A DNA stretch of 64,000 bases from the NCBI GenBank assembly GCA_032718865.1, contig JALUTQ010000028.1:434001-498000 (forward strand). The letters are read 5' to 3'. Within the stretch, counting starts at the first letter, position 1. Every line of letters begins with the position of its first letter. The DNA comes from Tilletia caries (Eukaryota > Basidiomycota > Exobasidiomycetes > Tilletiales > Tilletiaceae). Both the position numbers and the translations under genes were made by a program. This document shows positions 21,892-33,405 of this stretch, in pieces. A model generated the notes under the pieces. It was not told the DNA's origin, searched no databases, and saw only the letters and a program-made list of their open reading frames with translations.

Positions 21892-24800
21892 ATGTCCACC
21901 CTCCGCAGCGAGCGCGGACGCGATCGACTGGTTCTGTGTTATTGCTACAAGCGCTGCACCTTCGGCATAGGTCCCCCTCGCAAGGTCACCATACGGCGTC
22001 GAGCAACCCATCTAGCGGAAGACCGCGCTGACAAGCTCACAGCGGAGCAGAACAGCTTTCCTCCCTCCCAGTTTCTATTGTCAGCGATTGACCTCAACGA
22101 GACTGCGATCTGCGCCTCGGACAGTGACGACAGCACGCTCAGCAGCGCCGGCGACAGCGATGACCAACCTCTCGATGAACATGAGTCCGCTTCACAAGGA
22201 ACGAACGCGTCCAACAAGGTCCTTTCCTGGCGAGATTCACAAGGGTCTGCGCAGCAGCTCGAGAATCCAAACGCGCCTTTACCGGCAGCGCACGCTGGAG
22301 CAGACGGACTTGACGATGTTCTGTACGACCCGGCGCCGCTCAACTTCGACGACCCGTTCGGTCACGGCATGGACGTCGATGACTCTGAGGAGGAAGTACA
22401 GGCAGACATGATCGACTTGGCGTCGCCAGCACCTTCCAGCAGCCCATCGACTTCTTCTTCATCGTCGTCGTCAGGTTCGGATGTTCGCGATCCCCAGGAG
22501 CTCGTGGCGGATGAGCTGCCCCTATTCTACGGCGGCGACGACGATGAGTTCGAAGACAGCAGCGAGGAAGGCAGCAACGGCCTGGACCCCGACGACGAGG
22601 AACCGCTCGATCCAGAGATTGCCCAAGATGATCAGGCCGATCGTCAGCCAGCACCTCGTTCCGTTCACGGACAGCAGCTGCTCGACGAGCTCATCGGGGA
22701 ATACCGGCCGGGTCCGCGGCCAAATTGTCCCCCTCGACCCGCAGAGCTGCTCATCTCCCTCGACGACCTCAATCCCAGCGAGAAGGCGTCGGTTAAGCAC
22801 TTCCGGACGTTCGTCCGACAGGATCTCACTGTAGCCGCCTACGACGAGCTCGCCAAGAATCTCGAGGATGCGGGACAAGCAGATAACGTCAAGATCATGT
22901 CCAAATACAAGGCTGCCAACTTTATCAAGCGCATCACGAAGCTTCAAGAAGAATGTTGGGACATGTGCCCAAACTCGTGCATGGCTTTCGTCGGCAACAA
23001 CTCCCATCTTCGTCGGTGCACAGCTTCTCGGAACGGTGTACCTTGCAGGACGCGGCGATACCACGCGAACGGGAAGGCCAAGAAGACGTTCACAACAATT
23101 CCAATTCTCCCACGGGCGCGTGCAAAATGGGCGGCGGAACTGGGGTCAACTGACTTTGGCGAGCGTGCGAACAAGTCTGGTCAGGAGCTCAGGGACGGTG
23201 ACGATGGGCACATCTTCCAGGACTTTCCTGATGGTGCAGTGATGCGGGAGCTCAAGGAGACGCTCGGTCTGTTCGACGGTGCTAGGGACGAGGCGTACAT
23301 GTTGAGCGTTGACGGAGCTCAAATGGTGGAGCGGAAGGAGTCCAACGGGTGGATCATTCTTCTCACCTGCCTGAACACCAATGTAAACACTCGCTTCCGC
23401 CGCAACGAGACGTTCGTCGCCTCTGTGTTTCCAGGTCCCAAGAATCCGGTCGACGTCGACTCCTTCCTCCGCCCCATTGTTCAAGAATTCGCCAGAGCAG
23501 CACGAGGCCACTGGCTGTGGGACGGGAAGGAGCGAGATTGGTTCTTGTGGAAGGCGTATTTGGTCTTCGCTGCGGCAGATCAACCTGGCTCTCAGAAGAT
23601 CAGCCATATGACCGGAGCTTCTGGCTACTCCGGATGCCGCGTCTGTCCCATGGTGGCGTGCTACAAACCAGGGCAAGTTACCGGATACTTCCCTCTACGG
23701 ACGACGGGCCACAACGACCACCCTCCCACCAACCTCGACCGTCAAGAGAGCTACGATCCACTTGCGCTCCCTCTCCGAGACCAGCAATCGTATGCGGACG
23801 CCCTTGCCGAACTCGCTGGATGCCTGACCGACGAGGAGCTGGCCGAGACAAGACGACTGACAGGGTTGTCAAAACGTCCCCTGCTCGCTGCTTCTCTAGC
23901 CTTCGTCATGCCAGCATTCTTCCCTATCGACATCTTCCATCTTTTTGGCATGAACATCCCTTCTCAGCTGTGGGAAGCCTTCACGAATCCACGGCCCGGA
24001 GACCCCTTTTCCCTCTCGGACGCACAGCAAGCCCGCTTTGCTCGGCTGCTCGCAGAGTCCGGTCAGTATCTCCCTGGCTCCTTCGCTTCTGGTCTGCCCC
24101 GGGACCCATCCGAGTTTTCCAAGTCACACTACAAGATGTTCGAATGGTCGCTCGTCCTATACCTATACCTTCCACCGTTCCTCCACGCCATTGGTGCGCC
24201 GGAAGACGTCATCAAGATGATGGAACATCTTCAAGCGGGTGTGCGACTCGCCAGCTCAATCAACGGCTGCACGGAACAGCAGCGCGTGGAGCTTGCAAGA
24301 CACTTCGCCTCCTTCGCCAGGCTTTGGGAAGAGCTTTACATTCGCGACTATACCGCTCTGGTTGACCGTGCGAGGTGAGTGTGCGGTCAGTGAGCCACAT
24401 CAGTCCGATATCTGACTCTGAACTCCCTTGCCTCCACAGTATTTCCATCCACTACCTGCTGCACGTCTGCGACTATATCTATTGGCACGGAAGCGTCGTC
24501 ATCAGTTCACAGGCGCGGTGCGAGCGGGAGGCGGGGCTGATCAAGAGGTCAGTTCGATCGTTCAAGTCGGTGTTCGTCAACATCATGAACAACGTCCTAC
24601 AGCGGGAGCATTTGCGGATCCTCGACATGGTGCTCGGAGACCACTTGGACAGCGAGCGAGAGGAACGATTCCGCCTGACGGTAAAACTCACGCGCGCACA
24701 CCGAGCTCTGACGGACGACGAAGGCACACAGCAAGATGAGTGCATTCAAGCGCTTGTGGACCAGGAGGTGCTGGAACGCGCTCCTCAGAAGATCGTCATC

Positions 24801-25169
24801 CGGGGCCGACTCGACCTTCCCTCCGGCCACATGCTCCGAGGAACTCGCACAGAGATTGCGGCCACGATACGGTCTGCCTGCCGCTTCATGGCGATGGAGG
24901 GCGAAGCGGTGATGTACGCAGAAGCGGTCCACTTCGTGTGCTTGGGAGGAGATGACGACTATCACGGAAAGGAAGCGGAGCTTCGGACGGACAGCGCGTA
25001 CGTTTTGGCGAGGCCGCTTCTGGACGTATGGGAGGGTCAAGGCGTCATTCGTGGGAGCGGCTTCGGTCGCGAACTCTGCTTGATTCATGCAGCGGCGATT
25101 CTGCAACCTGTGGGGATCTTAGAGCTTAGCGGGTTCACCTACGTTCTTCGCAAGCTATCATGGCTTTGA
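21892..25169 (+). CDS. Tnp2-type transposase of element B
   Basis: Two exons, 21892-24374 and 24441-25169, joined in frame at VDRA-S (GTGAGT to CACAG), about 1,070 residues. It starts with a hydrophilic acidic region (about residues 60-250, many Ser, Asp and Glu). A cysteine cluster follows (CWDMCPNSC to GVPCRTRRYH, about residues 345-385). Then come the Tnp2 core blocks: WIILLTCLN, FPGPKNPVDVDSFLRPIV, the helix WKAYLVFAAADQPGSQKI, MTGASGYSGCRVCP (CxxC), ALAFVMPAFFPIDIFHLFGM (with the conserved D-x-x-H), and YKMFEWSLVLYLYLPPFL. The second exon (HYLLHVCDYIYWHGSVVISSQ onward) holds the C-terminal region with SVRSFKSVFVN. No stop or shift was seen, so the gene looks intact. The ATG at 21892 is the first in the frame, but an upstream exon cannot be excluded. 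The accessory gene lies 197 bp downstream on the same strand. Confidence 0.82.
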
Positions 25170-25365
25170 CATGCTCAATGATAGCTTCAGTTGCCTGCTG
25201 TCTGCTTGTTCATTGCTGTCAGGGTTCATTGGGGATGTCGTGAGCAAGATACATGCGGGCATCGGGGTACATGCGGGCATTGGAGTTCGGACAAGCAAGC
25301 ACGACCTAGACATTCACCACGACCATCATCGTCATCATCACTTCAAGCCCCACTCCACAAGCAGC

Positions 25366-27594
25366 ATGAACGCTCCGCAGTACTCGCAGCAGATGGCCGC
25401 CTTGGACAGCATCGACCCAGATCTGCTTCTGACACACCCCGCCGTAATGGCCCGAATGGCCGAATTTCAACAGCAGAGCGCGGCCGTTCCACAAGCATCT
25501 CCTCTTCCTCCTCCGCCGTCCCAGCTTGTACCTCCTCCGCCTCTTCAGCTGTTCCAGGCTCCGCCTCATCCGCCGTTCCAGCCAGTCCCGATGACTCCGT
25601 CTGTTAGCTCGGTGTCGGCGAGCTCCGCTTTGACGTCGAGCTCGGACCCGACCCACATACCGGCATACATCGCTGCAAGGTCCCAGGATCCACGGACGAT
25701 GGTGTGGACGCGCGAGATCGCCAAGGAGAAGGCGAAGCTTAGGAAGAAGGACGATCGGTACTCCAAGGACGACGTCATGCGCGACCAGACGGGAAACGAG
25801 TTGGGCTCAGAACGTATCGCGACGATCGAAACTGTTACACGTCTTGCATGTGCGGCTATCGACGAACACGACTTCGATCCCCCCATCGCGCCCCAGGATC
25901 GCACCTTCCGACGACTCAAATCGGCATCTCTGGAACTGCTCGTGAGGATCGCGAAGAAGTTGGAGGGCCAGTGCCCGGAGCTGAGCTACTGCGACCATCA
26001 CTTCAAGGCGTTCCTTTTTATCGAGGCGCATTTGAAGGCAAAAAACGAAGGACTTCGAAAGCGTATTCGTACTGCTCCAAAGACGGCTGGAGCTCGCCGC
26101 TCCACGAAGTCTGACAAGGAGTCTTTACGGGCTTCAACTTCGGCTTCGACGCTGGCCACCACTTCAAGATCGCAGCTCTCGACATCACTTAATAGCGACT
26201 TCAGCTCAGACTCCGATGGGGACAAGAAAGCCCAGCCCCCCAAGAAGAAGACAAAGCCTCTGAGCCCGGTTGAAAGGCTCAACGCGCTGGCAAAATGTGA
26301 GTCACTGGTCACTACATGCATGCTACATTTCAAGTTCACTAATCCTTTACTCTGTCTATGCTCTATAGCCGGTGTGACTCCTCCTTCCGCTGGCCCGCGC
26401 ATTACGATCAGGGGACAAGACTCGGCCGGAAGCAAGGGTAAGTTTGGCGATCCGGTACGCATGTATGCGCACTAATTATTAATCAACTTCTTCCATCTAC
26501 AGTATCATCGTCCTCAGCGTCTCGTCCCAAGGCCGTCTTCGCCAGACCTCCCACGACGTCGCATGCTCAACAGCAAGCAGCCAAACAAGACGTGCACAAG
26601 CTACCAAAGCCGACCATGGTCGCTTTGCAGGATGCACTCGCCCTCCGCCGCCAAAGCTTCCCCTATCACGCCCAGATTGGCGACGCGCTCAACATTCTCC
26701 AGGACGCGGTGAACTTTGGATCGGACGCGGATGGTACAGGGAAGGAGGCGTTCTTGCAGTGGCTGGTGGAGTTGGAGACGCTTCAAGAAGACCCGGAGAA
26801 CGAAGACAACCACGGGCCGAGCTTTGGCCACAATGCCATTGGGAACTTTGGTTATCGCAAGGAACTCCGCACCCTCACAGATATCGGCACCGTTCGCAAC
26901 GCTTGCCGCCTTCTGGCTGCCATGATGCGCATTTGGACGATGTCGACCGCACAAATCGAGCAGCAAGCACGACAATTCAGCACCGACTCCGACTCCGCAG
27001 TCTTGAAGCACGGCCCAATCAGCGGAACTCACCTCGTGGGAATATGCGACAAGATTACCGACATCTTCAAGATCCCGAGTGCGCCTCCCAAAGTCACTGC
27101 TACAATGGGCACTACTGCTGCGAGCAAGACGGGAGCAAGGAAGGCAGGAACGAGCACGACTGCTACGAGCACGGCTGCTATTTGGACGGCGGGAGAGAGC
27201 ACTGCCGGTGCGACCATTGCCGGAGCGACAACGGCGGCGGCGGGAGCGAGCACTGCTGATGCTGGAGTGAAGGATGCGGCGGGAGGGCGTCGGCGCGTCT
27301 CTAAAGAGCTGGAGAAAGGGATTGTAACGGCTGAGGCTCTACGTGTGAGTTCATCAGGCCTCGGAGACTCTCATTGACTCTCGAGCACTGACTATTTTTT
27401 CGCTGCGCTTTCAGTCAATTGGGAAGAATGCCATCATCCAGCTGATGGAGAGTAAGGGTATGGACATGACGAAGGACCGGAAGCTACTCAAATCCCAGCT
27501 TCAAGACAAGCTGGTGGCCGCCTGGAAGAACGGCAAGATCGAGCTCGACGCGAAAGTCGTCAAGAAGGCGCGAAACGGCGACGTGGACAGTTAG
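25366..27594 (+). CDS. Element B accessory protein, unknown function
   Basis: Four exons with in-frame joins: ATG at 25366 to about 26296, about 26370-26436, about 26503-27342 and about 27415-27594 (TAG), roughly 670 residues. The first part is Pro/Gln/Ser-rich. A helical region follows (YIAARSQDPRTMVWTREIAK, then TVTRLACAAIDEHDF), then a basic Ser/Lys/Pro linker with a likely nuclear localisation signal (KKAQPPKKKTKP). A second helical domain comes next (MVALQDALALRRQSFPYHAQ), then an Ala/Thr/Gly-rich low-complexity stretch. The C-terminal 60 residues (IGKNAIIQLMESKGMDM to KSQLQDKLVAAWKNGK) look like a small helical DNA-binding fold, SAP-like in spacing, which is only a suggestion. I do not recognise the family. 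Frames also open upstream from 25171, but the ATG at 25366 better fits gene spacing. Confidence 0.65.
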
Positions 27595-28910
27595 CGGTCG
27601 GACACGGTACGTAGCATAATTGCATTCCAACCGTGAATTGCTCACAGACCCCTCATGCTGACTTTATTCCCACTCCTACAGACCATCTGCCTGGCCACAA
27701 ACGAGCCAACGAAATGCTGAGCATTCTCGCATTCTCGGATCCTCGCCAATCGCAAGTCTCCTACTTCTCAGACCTCCCTTCTCCACCTTTCGACTCTCCT
27801 CTCAGGCCCGCAGGCCTCCCCCTCAGCAGAGTCCAAGCTTCAAGCTTCCTGGCTTTTTGCTTCGTGCAGACACACACCCCTCACAAGCCTCACTCCCCAT
27901 AACCATTAGCTCAGACTCATATTGACTGTGGACCTATTAGCTGTTTGTAGGGACTGCCATGTAGATGTCTTCGTAGCAAGAGCAGCATGTATGCGCGTGT
28001 TACCAGCGTCTGAGCAGCGTGGTGACCCGCGTTTGCGCGCAGCAGGGTGTAAACCCACATCTCTCTTCCGTGCATGATCCCACCACCTACCACCACCACC
28101 GTCCAGGTTCCATCGACCCATGCTCTCAGCTCTCCTCCGCGTTCGCGCCGTTCTGACCTTCTCATCCTTCGATCGCCGTTGGACCAATCCGCGTCGAGGT
28201 CCAGGCTCAGCGTGACCGGGTTGGGCCAACAGCACCCCGCTCCCTCCACCTCCAAGGTCAACACCTCCAAGCCAGTGCCCTCCCCACGCGCCCAGGGCAA
28301 CAACGGCTCACATGTCTCCCGCCTCTCACCACGCGCCCCCGCAGAGCGCGAGGAGCCATACAACCTCATCACCGTCGCCGTCGTCAAGCCCCTCGCGAAG
28401 CCGTCTTCAAGTCCCGCGCGAAGATGATGCTCGGTTGTGCATCACAGCTGATCCTTCTCCCGTTCTACTCGTGTCCATTGACCTTCTGATTTAGATTGAT
28501 GTTGACTGTTCTGTTGCTAACTCTTCTCTGCATGCTGATCCTGAGCTCTCCTTTTGATCAGCTGACTCTGGCTTTGGCTCCTTCTTGCTTCTGTCTCCAT
28601 GTACAGCCGCGGTATCCACCGTCCACGTCCCCGCCCACCAGCGACGTGAGTACATGCGCATATATCGTGTTCTTGGACACACCTATCCACCCGACCCCTG
28701 TTCTGACCGATCACCTCTCTTTCCCCGTCATTGTCACCCTTCCCGGTCGCTCCATCTGTCCTGAGGATGATGCGCCGTGCGCGACCGAAGACGTGATATG
28801 GTGCGTGTGGTTCTCCTTGTCCTTCTCGCTCGCTGTATGACAAGGTTTAGAAGCTCTTACCACTCTCACCGCGACCGCGTCCAATTCGCTGATTCTCTTT
28901 CTGTCTCACG

Positions 28911-28945
<35 letters not shown>

Positions 28946-30199
28946 ACTGATTCCCAGCTGGCAGTGCGCGCGCGACGACGAGATCACCTGCGTGTTATTC
29001 GAGTGACGGCCAGCAGCGTGTATTCATTCGCATCCCCTGGGTGAGTCGCAAGTCATGCTCCACCTTTGCATCGCGCATCGCCCTGCTCATTTTACTTGCT
29101 TCTTCTCTTGCTCGCATACTCGCACTGGATATAAGGCGCTGCTTGTCCTCATCCTGCGCGTGTGTCTTCTCTGACCCTTACCCCCCACAGCTTCTCCATT
29201 CACCCCCCACATCATTCTCTTCTCTTACGACTTCCTCTCTCCATCCACACTCCTTCTCTCTAACTACCATCATGAGTCATGACTCATGACTCCCCCCATC
29301 GCTACTGAGCACATTCCCATGGCCTTCAAGACCATCTCAAGCGGTGACTGGTGAGCACGTACTGCTTTCCCTTCTTCGTCATCAGACGGCTCACCCTCTC
29401 CAATCCTTCCGCATCTTTCATACCATTGACCTTACCCACCTCTGCTGACGATTTTTGTTCTTACAGTGAAACGAGTACGGAGTATGTGAGTATCACTTTA
29501 GCTGCACGCGGTGGCTCACAGCTGACAAGTTACAGCCCACATTTTCCTCCCTTTGGCCTTGGATACTGATTGCTGACCCTTTTGAGTTTCTCGCATAGAT
29601 CGTCAGCGCTTCTTGCTCACGACTCGAGCTATTCGCACCTCACAGGCCACAGCTGAATTGACTTTTTGATTTAGGCTGACGTTGGCTTACTTTGATGCTG
29701 ACTCTTCTCTTCATGCTGAGCTGTCTTCATAGCTGACTCTTCTCTTCATGCTGAGCTTTCTTCATAGCTGACTCTCAACTTCTTCTCTTGCTGGCGATCT
29801 ATTGATCGCCTCCAAATTTGCTGACGCTTATTCGCCATAATCATGGTTCACGAATGACTGCTCACTTACACTTAACGGCTGACCCTTTCTCCCTCTCCAG
29901 CTCCTGTACCCCTCAAAGGTCATGCCTCGCGTGTCAGTGGACAGTGACCATCAGCTCGTGAGTCGCATCCACATGGTTCTACGTCCACACTGACCACTGC
30001 CTACCTCGCACAGCTCATTGCAATCGATGTGAGTATCTCCTGGCTGATGGCCCCTACCTCTTTCTGACCTGTTCTATTCCTCTGCAGCTCGCCGGGCTCA
30101 CATGCGTCGTTCTTGGACAGCTTGCGTGCGCGGGTCGCAGTGGGCGGGGGCCGAGGACCGGCGCTACCTGGCGGATCATCGGTGGGCCAGTGATATGTA
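27595..30199. other. Element B right arm: exon-like fragments, no whole gene
   Basis: No complete gene. Several short frames have good splice borders on the plus strand, such as TEHIPMAFKTISSGD (about 29295-29350), LLYPSKVMPRVSVDSDHQL (29901-29958) and PVLTDHLSFPVIVTLPG with CPEDDAPCATEDVIW (28690-28800). They read like micro-exons of unrecognised genes and I could not chain them. A CT dinucleotide run lies at 28914-28944, and CTGACTCTTCTCTTCATGCTGA repeats occur at 29695-29770. Confidence 0.35.
28914..28944 (+). repeat. CT dinucleotide microsatellite
   Basis: About 15 tandem CT units, inside the non-coding right arm of element B. Confidence 0.9.
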
Positions 30200-30509
30200 G
30201 CGTAGCAGTGGAACAGCAGTGCATTGGCAGTGGAATAGCAGCGTGTCAGCTGCCTCATACAACAGTGCGACAAGCGTGTGTGAGCAGCGTGATAGCAGCG
30301 GGTCAGGAAATAGAGGCAGCGGCGGTGCTGAGGCGACACGCTGCTGATACGCCCAATAATTGGGCAGGGCGTATGAGCAGCGTGTCGACCCGCTGCTGAG
30401 ACGCTGGTCATGCGCGATGGAGACTCTGTTGGAGCCCCGTGTCAGCAGCGTACGAGCAACGGGTCAGGAGGGTCTCAGCAGCGTATGGCCTTGCCCATTT
30501 CTTACTGAG
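30200..30509. repeat. Right terminal and subterminal repeats of element B
   Basis: Repeats of CAGCGTGTCAGCAGCG type, the reverse complement of the left-end CGCTGCTGACACGCTG motif, end in CATTTCTTACTGAG at 30509. A near-perfect small palindrome (ACGCCCAATAATTGGGCAGGGCGT) surrounds 30350-30372. Confidence 0.75.
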
Positions 30510-30516
30510 GTTCAGA

Positions 30517-31323
30517 AATGATCATCAGTATTCAGTAATAATGCCTCAGGCCTCAGGCCTCAGGCCTCAGGTCTCAATGATCTTTTGGCTGCCATTACCT
30601 GTGTCACATTAACGGTACAAATAATATATAATGAAGATTTCTCGTTGATTTCTCATACATTATATTGTTGCTGGTCCCTCAATTCCGACATGTTACATGT
30701 ACCGTTAATAATTTGCCTCGCCCATGTGATATGTGAGCGAGTTGGTAAATGATCAGTACATACGACGACTAAGTTTTAACTTATGTACATATCTGCACAT
30801 ACATACGAGTGCATGATAAAATGCGCCTGTATGATAATGTTAAGCATTAAGTGATTTTATATTTTATTCTACTGCTTAACATTAGTTCTTAATACTAGTA
30901 CATACTGATGTTTAGTCGTTAAGTCGTTAAGTCGTTAAGCAGTAATAAGCAACAATCAGCGCTAAAGACCTGAAGCCTAAAGATTATCGTAAAAATAATC
31001 AGTAGTGAGTCACCGATCTTTGATCGCGTTGTCGACTTATTTCAGGCTTCAGCTTTATGTAGCTTATACATAATAAGCACACATGTTCTTTGGTTATTTA
31101 ATTATTTAACGATCGATGTTCAATATTCAATGAACAGTCTAAGCACAAATCTATTTGGCCAAGCAAATAATACCAATAATAGATACTGGGAGTGGGACCG
31201 ACAAAAAGATATCAACTTACCCAGGATATTGTTAGCTTAGAGAGGGAAAATAAAATGGCGGAGTACTTCAAGAACTGCTCAGGTTTTGGCTGTGAACCCA
31301 AGTCAATGGCAGGTTCGACAGCC
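30517..31323. other. AT-rich spacer between elements B and C
   Basis: A gene-free, clearly AT-rich stretch. It contains five tandem copies of a GCCTCAG-like 7-mer (30543-30577) and a 102-bp segment bounded by the inverted repeat ATTAACGGTAC (30608-30618 and 30699-30709). GTTAAGTC is repeated three times near 30915-30940. It resembles the AT-rich DNA right of element C (44295-44760), so it may be the old target sequence. Confidence 0.5.
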
Positions 31324-32243
31324 ACAGGAGAAAGGGGGTTAGGATTGTTTAGAGCAACAGCTCTACAACAGCTAAGGTTGTCCCCGGAGTAACGCGGAGA
31401 GCTCCGCCTCCGCACTTCCAAATTCCGCCGGAATTTTGACTTTCTGAGGCGAGCTCCGCCTCCGCAGACTAAGACAGAGCGGAAAAAAACCAGCTCCGCG
31501 TTCCGACGGAATTATACAAAAGTTGAAATCCCAGCTCCGCGCTCCGCGTTTTTCTGTGCGTTTTCATAATGCTCCTCCGTGCTCCGTGTATGCGGAGCTC
31601 GGAATTCCGCGGAATTCCGTCGCAGCGCAGTGGTGGTATAAGTTGCTCTCAGAATGACTCTAATACACTCAGAGCTATACATTCACCATCCGACATTGTT
31701 GCGGTATTGACTCCAGTGCTATTTTTGAAGTTCTCAACGGATGATGATGCCTGTTTTATCCCCTGCGGGTGTCTCGAGGATGCCTATTTTTCTCGGAATT
31801 CCGCACTTTCCGCGGAAATTTTTGCGGAATTCCGGCGGAGCGCACCCGAAATGAGGTCACGTGACCCTAATTTTCGACTATCACGTGACCTCACAGCTCC
31901 GTCGGAATTCCGCGGAAATTCCGCCGGAATTTTTCACACAATTTTTGACGACTCCGCGCTCCGCACTTTTGGCAAGTAGGCCCAGGATTGGGCTCCGCCT
32001 CCGCACAAATTCCGGCGGAGTCCTCCAAGCGGACTCCGTGCTTTTTTAAGATCAAAAATTTCTCGAAAGTGAGCTCCGCGCTCCGCCTCCGGCGGAGCCC
32101 TCCGTCGGAGGAGTGCGGAGTCCGCAAAACCCCAGCTCCGCGTCAACTCCGGGGACAACCTTAACAACAGCTATGCTATTTTGGGGGGGGGGGGGGGGCA
32201 ACAGCCTTGTCATTGAGAGATACGCCTGACAAGCTGTTGAAAA
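31324..32243. repeat. Left terminal inverted repeat of element C, split by a MITE
   Basis: Matches the right end in inverted order once the insertion 31373-32163 (with one 8-bp duplication) is removed. It contains 16 consecutive G at 32183-32198. Confidence 0.8.
31373..32163. mobile_element. hAT-like MITE nested in the element C terminal repeat
   Basis: A 791-bp non-coding element with a perfect 18-bp terminal inverted repeat TAAGGTTGTCCCCGGAGT, flanked by the 8-bp direct duplication ACAACAGC (31365-31372 and 32164-32171). An 8-bp duplication and a T-A-x-G-G start fit the hAT superfamily. The interior is packed with GGAATTCCG-, GAGCTCCGC- and CTCCGCCTCCGC-type words on both strands and has no coding capacity. 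The duplicated 8 bases occur once at the homologous position of the right terminal repeat (44245-44255 region), which confirms insertion. Confidence 0.85.
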
Positions 32244-33405
32244 GTGTCCATCCCGGTTTATTGCCTCGTTTAGGCCTCCATTAGCGCGGTGGCTTGCATA
32301 TTTAGACTGTTGACAATCGTGCCAATACCGGCATTAGGTGGCTCGCATTACCTCCAGTAATTACCGGATAGGTATAACTGTTGAGATGGAAATTGCAAGT
32401 ATTGTGCTATTGCAAACGCTGTTGATTTCGTCATTGGCAGTCCACGGTAGCTGGAACAGACACGTGAGCACAGCGCGTTGTTGGACCCTACCCCGCGACC
32501 AACGCCGTCCCTCCGCTCCGCGTCATCCTTGACAGCGTCGCCGCCTCGCTTCTTCGTCCGTCACTCCGTCCTCGTCAGCTCCGGGCCCTGGCATCCGTAA
32601 GGCCCCGGGCCCTAGCATCCGTAAGTAGACGGTCGTTCGTCGCGTTCGTCACCACGTTCCGCCTGCCTGCCCTCCGCTTGCTGCAACGAACCCTGGCTTC
32701 TGCGGTTCTGCCACCACTGAACTGACCACCCTCATTCATTACCTGCACCGCCCCTCCCGCAACCTCGCTTGCTCGATCGCCGCCTTGCTCTCGCCGTCTC
32801 GCTTGCCGGAGTCGTGATCGCCGTCTTGCTCGAGTCGCGAACGCTGTCGCGAACCCTGTGTTGCTCGCGCTGTCCCGCCTGCTCCAGTCGCCGTTGACGG
32901 AATACCAGTTGCCGTTGATCGAATTTGGTGTGTAGCGAGGCCGGCCCTGTCCTGCGTGAACACCTCTATCTGTATGTAGTGAAAGTGCGTGAGGTTAGGC
33001 TCCTGTTGCTGTCGTAGTCGGCTGGGTCATAACTCACTTGGGCTGGCCTGTTGTGTTGCTGTGTCCTATGGACGGTGGGATAGTGTCAGCCAAGGTTATT
33101 GTCGTATGGCCAACACATCGTCTTCCGAGCCTGACGACTCACCTGATGGTTGTTACGTTGCGAGCGTTGGACCTGCCAGAGTCTGCGAACTTGAAAGGGT
33201 ATATAAGCAGCGCTCTTCATCGGTCGATCTGCAACTGGATCCTACTCACCCTCACCTTCATTTCCCTCCTCTCCCTTCTCCTTCGTCTCCTCTCTCTTCC
33301 CTTTCACCCTCCCCAGTCCTCGCTCCTCCTCGTCTGCGATAGGTCAATTCGTTGTCAGTCACAGCACTCCCGGCAACAACCTCTTCCCTGCGCGACTCAC
33401 CCGTC
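32244..33405. other. Element C left arm, promoter of accessory gene C1
   Basis: No gene recognised. It is CG- and TC-rich with degenerate repeats (TCGCGAACGCTGTCGCGAACC near 32835-32860). A TATATAAG box at 33200-33207 and a pyrimidine-rich run (33240-33320) lie upstream of the ATG at 33406 and are a plausible core promoter. Confidence 0.45.

Larger units (their letters stand above)
18242..30509. mobile_element. Element B: Tnp2-type CACTA-like transposon with captured host genes
   Basis: A 12.3 kb element. The inverted ends share CTCAGTAAGAAATG (left 18242-18255; right 30496-30509 reversed). Directly abutting these is a direct repeat GTTCAGA at 18235-18241 and 30510-30516 (the match extends to GAGGTTCAGA if terminal bases are included), the likely target duplication. 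Both ends carry dense CGCTGCTGA/CACGCTGCTGA motifs in opposite orientation. Inside, left to right, are pieces of an Ssz1-like Hsp70, a protein kinase and a plasma-membrane H+-ATPase, a membrane-type minus-strand frame, the transposase (21892-25169), an accessory gene (25366-27594) and 2.6 kb of exon-like fragments. A duplication longer than the usual 3 bp of CACTA elements is odd and should be checked against an empty site. Confidence 0.75.
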
